Assembly (NCBI GenBank): GCA_938038735.1
Contig: CALHSW010000001.1
Span: 1 to 64,000, forward strand
Length of the DNA: 64,000 nucleotides
From: an uncultured Bacteroidia bacterium
Lineage (GTDB): Bacteria > Bacteroidota > Bacteroidia > Bacteroidales > CAJPTX01
Direction: 5' to 3'
The first letter of the stretch is position 1. Every line of letters begins with the position of its first letter. A program made the translations under genes and the position numbers. Positions 36,512 to 45,400 of this stretch are shown piece after piece. Under the pieces are notes generated by a model, which was not told the origin of the DNA, did no database searches, and saw only the letters and a list, made by a program, of their open reading frames with translations.

Positions 36512-38587
36512 ATGAAGGGCCTAGATTTGGCATTGGTTGTTGCATTGCTAGGGGCAGTCGCGACGGGGTGGGCGGCTGAGCCGTGGCCCCCGCCAGCGGT
36601 GGAGCGGTTGGTGGAGGAGATGGTTGAGGATGGGGAACACGAGGGCAGCGTGGAGCAGCTGCTTGAGGAGCTGGCCGGGCTATGGCAACGCCCCATCGCT
36701 TTGCGTAGCATGACCGCAGCCCAGCTGCGTAGCCTACCGCTCATTGCGCCGGGCGAGGCGGAGCGAATCGTGCAGTTCCTACGGGATAATCCGGAGGTGA
36801 GAGCGGTGGAAGCCGTTGGAATTGCATTGGGAATGCCGATGGCACGCCGACAGCTCTTCGCCATGTTCTACACTATTGATAATCTCGCACCACGATTAGA
36901 CTCCACGCTACGCGCTCGGACGCACGGCGATGCGGTGCAACGTTTCGGCTATAGAGTGCCGTGCTTTGCCGCTGCACCGGAGCGGATGAGCAAGGTGTAC
37001 GGCAACACGGTGGGAACGCCTCTCTCCCTGCTGCTTCGGGCAACGGCCTCTGTGGGCGATGGGATTGCGTTTGGCGTGAAAGGGGTGAAACGCCCCGGCG
37101 AGCCCTTCTTCTACTCGTTCTCGCCGCAGGGTTTCCCCTACTACTCTGCCTACTTGCAGCTGCAAGGGCGCAGCTACACCGCTCCGCGGATTGTGCTGGG
37201 CGATTTCGCCGCGGAGTTCGGCACGGGGCAAACGGTGGGCAGCGGACTCATGCTTTTCAGGCAGCGCACCCCCTACGCATGGGGAAAACAGGGGGGAGGG
37301 GTTAGGGGGCGTCTCGGCGTGGGGGACAACTCCACGCTCCGCGGCGTGGCGATGCAGCAACAGCCGCTCCCCTGGCTCTTCTACTCGTTGGCGCTCTCCG
37401 CGCAGCCGCTCACCGCGCTCCTTGCCGATAGTAAGAAATACCCGAAGCAGCAAGGAAGTATCGCCACGATCGTTTCTTCCCCAACCTACACGAAGCAACG
37501 AGAGGCGGATAGGCACTTCAACACGTGGGAATTCTGCGCCATCGCTAACGTACAAGTCTCCATTGGGCCGGTGGGCATTGGCTACACAGCTATAGCCACG
37601 CACTACAACCGTCCGTTCGTTCCATTTGACACCGCCTCATTCCGTCTGCCGCACCCCGCGCAAACGCACATGCGCAATGGGGTTTCGCTACATGTATACC
37701 AGAACGCATGGCGCATGTGGGGCGAGGTGACCGTTTCATCGCCCCTTCAGGGTGATTCCCAACGGCATTCCGTATCGGGCAACGCGGGGGTGGTCTATTC
37801 GCCGAGCTATAGCTTCTCCATCGGTACGCAGGGGTACTACTACCCATACGAGGCCAGCACACGCTACGCGCAGGGCGTAGCCTCTACGCCGCAGAACCGT
37901 GCAGGCGCATTGCTCAATGCGCAGGTACGCATCGCAGAAGCCACAACGATTCTCGTGGGGGGGGAGTGCGTTAAGTATATCAATCCTAGGGTGGTACGCA
38001 TGGCACCCCCCGTTTCATGGAGGGCATTTGCCGAGGCGCAGTATGCGTGGGCGCAGGGAAGCTCCGTGGATGCGCGCTATCGTTACAGGGAGCTCCAAAA
38101 CGTGCGTGGCGAAAAAACGTATCGCAACGCAGGGGTGGCGAGGGTGCATGAAGCGAGGGTCCGTGGGGAGCTAAGGCAGGGGGAGTGGCTATCGCTCCGC
38201 ACCTCGGTGCTTTACGCCTTGCGGGATGGCGTAGAAAGCGCGCAGGGGCGTCACAACTGGACCGTTGCGCAGGATGTGCGGCTCTCCTTCTTTAATCGTA
38301 GGCTCGTGCTGTCGGGGCGCGGGGCGTTCTACGATTGCCGGGGCAAGGGGGTAATGCTGGCACTCTACGAGTACGCGCCGCTGTACAGCATGGCTATGAG
38401 TCGCTTCTCAAAGAGGGGGTGGCGGGCGTACGGCATGGTTGATTGGAGGTTCTACCGCGGGCTGAGATTTACGTTGAAAGCGGCGGCCACACGGCTTTTG
38501 AAAGAGTCGCTCGAAGAGCTGACCGAGCTAGAGCAACAGCGGCGCAACATGTTGGAACTCACGGCGCAGCTGCGATGGAAATTCTAG
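36512..38587 (+). CDS. Helix-hairpin-helix protein with a long putative outer-membrane barrel
   Basis: A GTG at 36482 also opens the frame, but the ATG at 36512 sits 3 bases after ggaaaggcgg and directly starts a signal peptide (LALVVALLGAVATGWA). The 691-residue protein has two parts. At about 40-120 is a helix-hairpin-helix-like region (LAGLWQRPIALRSMTAAQLRSLPL and FLRDNPEVRAV), of the kind seen in ComEA. The rest is rich in alternating barrel strands and ends with aromatic LRWKF, as outer-membrane barrels do. A domain usually used for DNA binding in an exported protein suggests a DNA-handling or adhesin-like envelope role, but this is not established. It lies between yjbR and birA on one strand. 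Confidence 0.72.
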   Translation: MKGLDLALVVALLGAVATGWAAEPWPPPAVERLVEEMVEDGEHEGSVEQLLEELAGLWQRPIALRSMTAAQLRSLPLIAPGEAERIVQFLRDNPEVRAVEAVGIALGMPMARRQLFAMFYTIDNLAPRLDSTLRARTHGDAVQRFGYRVPCFAAAPERMSKVYGNTVGTPLSLLLRATASVGDGIAFGVKGVKRPGEPFFYSFSPQGFPYYSAYLQLQGRSYTAPRIVLGDFAAEFGTGQTVGSGLMLFRQRTPYAWGKQGGGVRGRLGVGDNSTLRGVAMQQQPLPWLFYSLALSAQPLTALLADSKKYPKQQGSIATIVSSPTYTKQREADRHFNTWEFCAIANVQVSIGPVGIGYTAIATHYNRPFVPFDTASFRLPHPAQTHMRNGVSLHVYQNAWRMWGEVTVSSPLQGDSQRHSVSGNAGVVYSPSYSFSIGTQGYYYPYEASTRYAQGVASTPQNRAGALLNAQVRIAEATTILVGGECVKYINPRVVRMAPPVSWRAFAEAQYAWAQGSSVDARYRYRELQNVRGEKTYRNAGVARVHEARVRGELRQGEWLSLRTSVLYALRDGVESAQGRHNWTVAQDVRLSFFNRRLVLSGRGAFYDCRGKGVMLALYEYAPLYSMAMSRFSKRGWRAYGMVDWRFYRGLRFTLKAAATRLLKESLEELTELEQQRRNMLELTAQLRWKF

Positions 38588-38609
38588 GAACGCGAAGGGA
38601 GGACAGTAA

Positions 38610-39374
38610 ATGGACGCATCGTCTTTACGAATCGACAGATTAGAGGTTGTGCAGCTTGAGTCGGTGGACTCCACCAACGGCTACTTGCAACGAGTGGCAA
38701 ACTCTGTGAACAAACCGATAGTGGCGATAGCCAACGGGCAGTCGGCGGGGCGGGGGCAACAGGGAACGCATTGGGATAGTCTGCCGGGCGATGCCACATT
38801 CTCCATACTGCTAGAACCTAAGGAGCTGCCCGCGGGGCGCACCTTCCTACTCTCCCAGCTGCTGTCGCTCGCGCTGCGCGATGTGCTCTCGGGGCTTGGG
38901 GTTGCTGCCGAGGTCAAATGGCCAAACGACATCTTGGTGCAACGCAGAAAGGTATGCGGCGTGCTTATCGAAACGCACCTGCAAGGGGCGTACGTACGGA
39001 ACGCCATTCTCGGGGTGGGCATGAATCTAGCCGTGCGGCCGTTGGGGTTTCCCAACTATCCCACCCCGGCGGCTACGCTTGCCGACTGGGTTAACGTGGA
39101 GTCGCTACCCTCACCGTTTTCCTTTGTGCAAATGCTGGTGGCGGCGTGGAATGCGTGCCTAGAGCGCACGGAGGGCGACATGGAAAATAGCATACAGCGC
39201 AGCTATCTCGCCTCGCTCTTCAATGGGGTGGGCTTTCACGACTTTGAGGATGTCGATGGGGCCTTCCGTGCCGAGATTGCGGACGTGCGCCCTACGGGCG
39301 AACTCGTGCTACGCCGTGGCAACGGCACGCAGCGCGCCTACCCCTTCAAGGGGGTGCGGCAGAAGGTGTTCTAG
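38610..39374 (+). CDS. birA: Biotin-[acetyl-CoA carboxylase] ligase
   Basis: A 254-residue biotin protein ligase that activates biotin with ATP and attaches it to biotin carboxyl-carrier domains. The biotinyl-AMP motif GRGQQGTHW lies at residues 47-55, followed by KWPNDILV and the GVGMNLAV strand. There is no N-terminal helix-turn-helix, so it is the enzyme-only type and not a repressor. It begins 22 bp after the HhH-barrel gene; the last gene of this rightward run. It converges with the DUF3467 gene. Confidence 0.94.
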   Translation: MDASSLRIDRLEVVQLESVDSTNGYLQRVANSVNKPIVAIANGQSAGRGQQGTHWDSLPGDATFSILLEPKELPAGRTFLLSQLLSLALRDVLSGLGVAAEVKWPNDILVQRRKVCGVLIETHLQGAYVRNAILGVGMNLAVRPLGFPNYPTPAATLADWVNVESLPSPFSFVQMLVAAWNACLERTEGDMENSIQRSYLASLFNGVGFHDFEDVDGAFRAEIADVRPTGELVLRRGNGTQRAYPFKGVRQKVF

Positions 39375-39393
39375 CCTGATTGTCTGCGTATTC

Positions 39394-39720
39394 CTACGCC
39401 TCAGAGTTCCCGCTGAAGTTGGTAAAATTGTTGGGCAGAGCCCCCTCGTTCTCAGGTAGCTCAATCTCGCCGTACTCCATCTCAAAACGGTGGAGGTTTT
39501 CACCCAACGCACGAAGCAGACGCTTGGCGTGGTCGGGGGTCATGATGATGCGCCGCACCACCTTGGCCGACTCTACGCCAGGCATGAGGCGCGCAAAGTC
39601 AAGTACAAACTCGGAGGGGGAGTGGGAGATGATGGCGAGGTTGGCGTAGGTGCCGAGCATCTCGTCGGCGGAGATGTCGAGCGATAGGTTGCGGGGTTGC
39701 TCTTTATGTGAATCGGCCAT
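39394..39720 (-). CDS. DUF3467 family protein
   Basis: This 108-residue protein matches DUF3467: the N-terminal half has TYANLAIISHSPSEFVLDFARLMPG, then AKVVRRIIMTPDHAKRLLRALGENLHRFE (key residues YANL-SEF-DF and TP-HAK). The function is unknown. In many Bacteroidota it is encoded directly after rpoC; here it lies about 2.7 kb away on the same strand, separated by the leucine-rich-repeat gene. It ends 19 bp from the convergent birA stop. Confidence 0.87.
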   Translation of the reverse strand: MADSHKEQPRNLSLDISADEMLGTYANLAIISHSPSEFVLDFARLMPGVESAKVVRRIIMTPDHAKRLLRALGENLHRFEMEYGEIELPENEGALPNNFTNFSGNSEA

Positions 39721-39821
39721 GTTGCTGCGTTACGTTAGTTAAAATTTCATTCGCAATGTACGAAGAGTTTGCAATGTGGGCAAATGGGGGCGGCAACGTG
39801 CCTGCGTTGTGAAATAGAAAA

Positions 39822-39858
39822 CGCCCCTGCCTGCGTTTACTCCGTTCAGGCAAGGGCG
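39822..39858 (-). terminator. Terminator of the leucine-rich-repeat gene
   Basis: A 12-bp stem with one mismatch (CGCCCCTGCCTG / CAGGCAAGGGCG, 13-nt loop) lies 24 bp past the stop at 39883. On the minus strand it is followed by TTTTCTATTTC. Confidence 0.78.
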
Positions 39859-39882
39859 CTCAATTTTCTACATTGCTAAGCG

Positions 39883-41637
39883 TTACCGTTTGACTACTCG
39901 TAGCACCTTCGCCCCGTCGCGGGCCGTAATCCGAACAAGGTACACCCCTGTCGCCCAGCGGGTCGTGTTTAGAGCAATGTGGGTTTCACCCCGCAGCGAG
40001 GCGGTGTATACCGGAACCCCGATTACGCTGTATACCGATATGCGCTCGGCATGCGCAAGCCCTAGGAGCGTTAGCTCTTCGCCAAATGGGTTGCCGGCGG
40101 CGGTTGCCCCTTCTAGCAATACGCTCTCCACGGCTGATGCCTTTTCCCACTGCGCAACTAGCGTAATGTTAGATTTTACAGGTGTGTTGAAATCGTACGG
40201 GTTGCCATCTAGAAGCCAGCCCTTGAATAGGAAACCCGACTTTTGGGGGGCTGGGGAAGGTTGCTTCGCCTTTTGTCCGTAATCCACCTCCTGCGCTGGG
40301 GGCGTGGAGTCCCCGCCATCCGCATCGAACGTTATTGTACGCTTCTCAGCAATCCATTGCGCAACTAGCGTAATGTTGTCTTCTACAGGCGTGTCGAAAT
40401 CGTACGGACTGCCATCCCTAAGCCACTCCTGAAAGGTGTGCCCTTCCTTGGTGGGAGGTACGGGACGCTGCGCCTTCCCATTAGGTTTTACCAGCTGCGC
40501 ATCAAGCATCGTTCCGTCAACATCCGTAAAATCAACGCCGGGGTACTCCGTAATGGAAAACGTATTTTCTGTCCATTCCTTGCCTTCAAAGCTCGTCTTC
40601 AGCCCTTTCCGTACGTAAAGCGTAGACGGTGGATTGTATGTGGAAAAAGCATTATTCCCAACGGTACACCCCTCGCTCGCCAGCCAAAAAACCTCCTTAA
40701 GCGCAGGGCAATTATAGAGCACAAAGTTGCCCATCGTTTTAACTCCATGAGGAATAGTAACTGAGGTTAGAGCCGTGCATGATGAAAACGCCCCCTCTCC
40801 CATCTCAACCAAACTATTGGGGAGCTGAATGGAGGGCAGTGCCGAACAGTCGGAGAAGGCGTTGTCCTCTATTCTCGTTACGCTATTAGGAATCGTTACG
40901 TTTTTTAGATTCTTGCAGTAGTGGAATAGATTTCCTGGAATAGAAGTTACCCCATCGGGGAGTAAAACCTTCTCAAGATGCTCGCACCCATCGAAGGCTG
41001 CTGACTCTAGCGTGCGCACGCTGCTAGGAACGGTATACTCCTTCTGCTGTTTCCACATGGGGTAGTACACGAGCGTTTGCCCATCCGTACTCATGAGTAT
41101 ACCATCCGTAACGCAGTAGTTAGCGTTTCCCTCTTCCACCTTCACCTCGGTTAGGCTAGTGCATCCTACAAAGAGTCCACCCATGATTTTTCTAACCCCC
41201 TTGGGAAACGTCACCCTAGTCAGATTTTCGCAGCCCAAAAACGCATTGCTACCTATGGTATCCAAACTGCGAGGAAGGGTTATCTCCTGCAGTCCAACGC
41301 ATTCTGCAAATGCCCCTCGATCTATCTTGACCACGCCGTCAGGAATCCTTACTCCCGTTACCCCCTTGGCCCTGGCAAAGGCATCGTATACGATTTCTAC
41401 CACCCTTAGCACTGCTCCGTCCGGAGTTCTGACATTTTCGGGAATCGTCACCTCTCCAACTAACTTCGGTGCATTGTCCGGCCAAATACGGCACGTTTCA
41501 CCCGATTCTTTCGTTACGTAATGCCAAAGGAGCGTTCCATCATGATAATCCTCGTAGTCTGATATGACTTGGGCTTTCCCAACATTTGTGATTAAGGCTA
41601 GCAAAACGACTGCAGCCATCTTTATATACCCCATCAT
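39883..41637 (-). CDS. BspA-like leucine-rich-repeat surface protein with T9SS sorting domain
   Basis: A 584-residue secreted protein. A signal peptide (about 7-23) ends near GKAQ. Five-type leucine-rich repeats run from about 60 to 340, with repeated units such as IDRGAFAEC, IGSNAFLGC, IEDNAFSDC and LESAAFDGC. Two InlB/Listeria-Bacteroides repeats follow at about 385-500 (GHTFQEWLRDG, GFLFKGWLLDG, each ending ITLVAQW). The last 80 residues are a type A type IX secretion signal, ending GVYLVRITARDGAKVLRVVKR (key residues GVYLVRI and KVLRVVKR). It should be exported by T9SS and fixed or released at the surface; relatives bind host proteins, but a host is not implied here. Confidence 0.93.
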   Translation of the reverse strand: MMGYIKMAAVVLLALITNVGKAQVISDYEDYHDGTLLWHYVTKESGETCRIWPDNAPKLVGEVTIPENVRTPDGAVLRVVEIVYDAFARAKGVTGVRIPDGVVKIDRGAFAECVGLQEITLPRSLDTIGSNAFLGCENLTRVTFPKGVRKIMGGLFVGCTSLTEVKVEEGNANYCVTDGILMSTDGQTLVYYPMWKQQKEYTVPSSVRTLESAAFDGCEHLEKVLLPDGVTSIPGNLFHYCKNLKNVTIPNSVTRIEDNAFSDCSALPSIQLPNSLVEMGEGAFSSCTALTSVTIPHGVKTMGNFVLYNCPALKEVFWLASEGCTVGNNAFSTYNPPSTLYVRKGLKTSFEGKEWTENTFSITEYPGVDFTDVDGTMLDAQLVKPNGKAQRPVPPTKEGHTFQEWLRDGSPYDFDTPVEDNITLVAQWIAEKRTITFDADGGDSTPPAQEVDYGQKAKQPSPAPQKSGFLFKGWLLDGNPYDFNTPVKSNITLVAQWEKASAVESVLLEGATAAGNPFGEELTLLGLAHAERISVYSVIGVPVYTASLRGETHIALNTTRWATGVYLVRITARDGAKVLRVVKR

Positions 41638-42398
41638 AACTCTGTTTCTTTCTAGTTAATTACCTTTCTACAAATAAAGCGGCGCGAACATACGTAAAAA
41701 ATTCCTTTCACATCGTTTGCATTATGCCGTGTTTTGTATATTTTATAATGCCAAACCAAATGGGTTCGACACAGCATGGGTGCGAACGCTCTGATGGCGC
41801 GGCTTTACTCCTTGTCGGTTGTAAAGTCGGAAACTGTAAAAAAAATCAGTTTCTTGGCTAAGACTGAAGTCTCTAGTGCCTTTTTTCGCTTGGTTCTTTA
41901 GTCCCAAACTTCTATGGGAAGCCAGACGCACTGAAGGCTCTACTTGAAAAATAGTGTGGGTCTCTTTTAGGGTATGGGCGCGTGCAAGTCCCAAGAGTAA
42001 TCCATACCACGCATTACCTCTTTAACCTCTCTGCGAGACGATGGATACGATATAGCGGATTATAGACATAGCAATAATAGCTATACCAACGATTCGGCAT
42101 AGCATTGCCATAGCTTTTTTATGCGCTTTCTTTTTAAGACTGCTGTTGGTTAGTATCGGCACTACAAACCAAATTCGTGTAAGCAGGTCTGCCAAATTGA
42201 GCACATGCGGCACAGAAGCTTCCCTGGCTTCGTGGCCAACCTATGCAGCGGCCTGACTGCCCACGGCTTCCTCCCCAACAAGCCCATGATTCACCCCGCA
42301 CATGAGAGCGTGGTAACATATCCAACTATACTTTAAGCCAAATTTGCGTTGGAATAGCATCAATACGCGTTGCCCCAAAAAACAATGGCAAAAAAACA
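41638..42398. other. Gene-poor interval before rpoC terminator
   Basis: No recognised gene lies in this roughly 760-bp stretch, which looks richer in A and T than its neighbours. Two short minus-strand frames are open: 83 codons at 41994-41743, opened by TTG and basic in content, and 63 codons at 42213-42022 with a C-terminal hydrophobic segment (IVGIAIIAMSIIRYIVSIV). Neither resembles a family I know and neither has a promoter I trust. A decayed gene or a structured RNA is possible. Confidence 0.4.
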
Positions 42399-42444
42399 TC
42401 GGCCGGAGCTTCATGCCCTTACATGCGCATGAAGCTCCGGCCGA
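42391..42444 (-). terminator. Terminator of the rpoBC operon
   Basis: A perfect 17-bp stem (42399-42415 with 42428-42444, 12-nt loop) lies 21 bp past the rpoC stop. On the minus strand it is followed by TGTTTTTTTG, a standard intrinsic terminator. Confidence 0.93.
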
Positions 42445-42465
42445 CATCCTCAAACCGATAACTAA

Positions 42466-45400
42466 CTACTTCTCGCCCCGCGACCGTCTCACCGCCTCGA
42501 TCTTAGCCTTCACCTCCTCCTCTATCTGATCAGGCGCCCGACGCACCGTCAACTTCTGGAAGTCTGGCAACCCCGTACCCGCTGGGATTAAGTGACCACA
42601 AATCACATTTTCCTTCACGCCCTCTAGATTGTCCTCCTTCGCGCGCAACGCTGCGTCATTCAGCACCTTCGTAGTCTCCTGGAAGGACGCTGCCGACATA
42701 AAGCTATGCGTCTGTAGTGCCGCTGACGTTATCCCTTGAAGTACCTGATCGGCCGTTGCCGGCCTTGCATCGCGGGCCTCCACCAAGGGCAAGTCACGAC
42801 GGCGCAGCGAGGAGTTCTCATCGCGTAGCTCTCGAGCCGACACTATCTGCCCAGCCTTAAACAGCTCCGAACCTCCAGGATTCTGCACGTACTTCTTGTC
42901 AAAAATCCAATCATTCTCCGCGTTGAACTCCGAACGATCCACTATATCCTGCTCCAAGAAATGCGTATCGCCCGAATCCACAACCTTCACCTTACGCATC
43001 ATCTGGCGCACAATAACCTCAAAATGCTTATCGTTAATCTTCACGCCCTGCGCACGGTAGACATCCTGCACCTCGTTGACGATATACTCCTGCACCGCGG
43101 TCAACCCTTCAACGGCTAAAATATCGCTCGGCGTTATTGCCCCATCCGACAGAGGCATCCCCGCACGCACGCTATCTCCGTCTTGCACAAGCAATTGCTT
43201 GGATATCGATATTGAGTAGCTTCGCGTATCTCCCAATTTTGTATTGGTCACTACCACTTCTCGCATTCCACGCTTCACCTTCTGCCGAATCTGCACCACG
43301 CCGTCAATCTCCGACACCGTTGCTGGATTCGACGTGTTACGCGCCTCGAAGAGCTCCGTTACGCGCGGCAGACCGCCCGTAATATCGCCTCCACCGCCCG
43401 CCACCACGCGGTCCATCTTCGCCACTATTGATCCTGGCTGCACCTGCTGCCCATCTTCAACCTGCAAGCGGGCTCCCACGGGCATGTCGTACGTCTTCAG
43501 GATCGTTCCCTCGTCATCCACAACGCGAATCACAGGATTCATCGTCCTATCGCGCGTATCGATAATCACTCGGGTTGAGGAATCGGTCTCCACATTCTCC
43601 TCCAGCGTATAGGTAACATCCCGCACAATCCCATTGAACTCTACCTTTCCTCCCACCTCGGAGATCATAGATGTACTCAGTGGATCCCATGCGCATATCT
43701 TCGTCCCCTCTTCAACCTCCGCACCGTTCTCCACGAACAGATGCGCTCCGTAGGGTATTTGGTACGACTCCAACTGAAGCCCTGTCCTCAAATCATTCAA
43801 GCTCATCATCGTGGAGCGCGAAATCACTACCAACTGCTCCTCCCCCGTCTCGTCCTTCACCTGCAACGTTCGTAGCTCCTCAAACTCTACACGCCCTGCA
43901 TTCTGCGATACTATCTTCGCCGACTCTGCGCCCCCAGATGCCACACCGCCCTGGTGGAACGTTCGCAGCGTTAGCTGTGTACCTGGCTCTCCGATTGACT
44001 GCGCCGCGATGATACCCACCGTCTCGCCCTTCTGCACCAGCTTCGATGTCGCCAAGTTCCGTCCGTAGCACTTCACGCACACGCCCCGTTTCGCCTCGCA
44101 CGTGAGCACCGAACGAATCTCTACCTGACGTATCTTCGCCGCCGCTATAGCATCGCAGATAGCGTCTGTCAGCTCTTCGCCGCCACGTACTATTACCGTT
44201 CCCGTCGACTCGTCTACTACATCCACCAACGCCACCCGCCCGAGCAATCGTCCTTTGAAATCTTCCCACGCCGTCGCCTCGTCCTGGTTATTCCCCTTCA
44301 CGTAGCGTGCCGTCAGCCCGCGCAGCGTGCCGCAATCCTCCTCCGTCACAATCACGTCCTGCGCCACATCAACCAAACGCCGAGTCAAATACCCCGCATC
44401 CGCCGTTTTCAACGCAGTATCCGCCAATCCCTTTCGTGCACCGTGAGTCGAAATGAAGTACTCCAACACCGACAGCCCCTCCTTGAAGTTCGCCAGAATA
44501 GGGTTCTCAATGGTCGCCTTGGCCGTTGTACCCGACTTCTGCGGCTTCGCCATCAAACCTCGCATCCCGCACAGCTGCCGTATCTGCTCGCGCGATCCAC
44601 GCGCCCCAGAGTCCAACATCATGTACACCGAATTGAAGCCTCCCTGATCGCCCTCCAAACGCGCCATCACCGCCTTGGTAAGCTCTTCATTCGCCTCTGA
44701 CCAGCGGTTGATCACGCTGTTATAGCGCTCCGTCTCCGACATAAGACCCATCTGCCGCTGCTCCTCGTACGCCTCCACATCCTCCTGCCCCGCATGCACA
44801 ATGTTTGCCTTCTGCTCGGGTATGATTACATCATCCAAGTTAAACGACAAGCCACCCTTGAATGCCATCAAGTACCCTAAGTTCTTTATATCGTCCAAGA
44901 ACTGAGACGTTCGGGATATACTTGTCGCCTTCAAAACCCGACCTATAATCTTCCGCAACGTACCCTTCTTCAGCAACTGATTGACGTAGCCAATCTCCTC
45001 CGGCACGTACTGGTTGAATATGATACGCCCCATCGTTGTCTTGATGAGCTCTCCCTTATAGTTGAGCATCACGGGGTCGTGCATGTGCACCGCCTTTTCG
45101 TTGAAGGCAATGATGGCTTCCTCCATGCTGTAGAACGACCGCATGCGCTTCCCCTCTGGGAGCGGACGCTCCTTCGTTATGTAGTACAGACCGAGCACCA
45201 TATCCTGCGACGGCACTGTGATCGGATCCCCATTGGCGGGGTTCAAAATGTTCTGCGACCCCAGCATGAGAAGCTGCGCCTCCAGGATGGCCTCGTTCCC
45301 CAGCGGCAAATGCACCGCCATCTGGTCACCATCAAAGTCTGCATTGAACGCAGTACACGCCAATGGATGCAGCTGGATTGCCTTCCCCTCTATGAGCTTC

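Noticed and set aside
36482..36512. GTG at 36482 as the start of the HhH-barrel protein
   Set aside because: The ATG at 36512 has a purine-rich site before it and begins the signal peptide directly; the ten extra codons would put charged residues ahead of it.
41743..41900. GGTTCGAC-like string suggesting a tmRNA end
   Set aside because: No acceptor pairing, no tag reading frame ending in ALAA and no matching second half were found.
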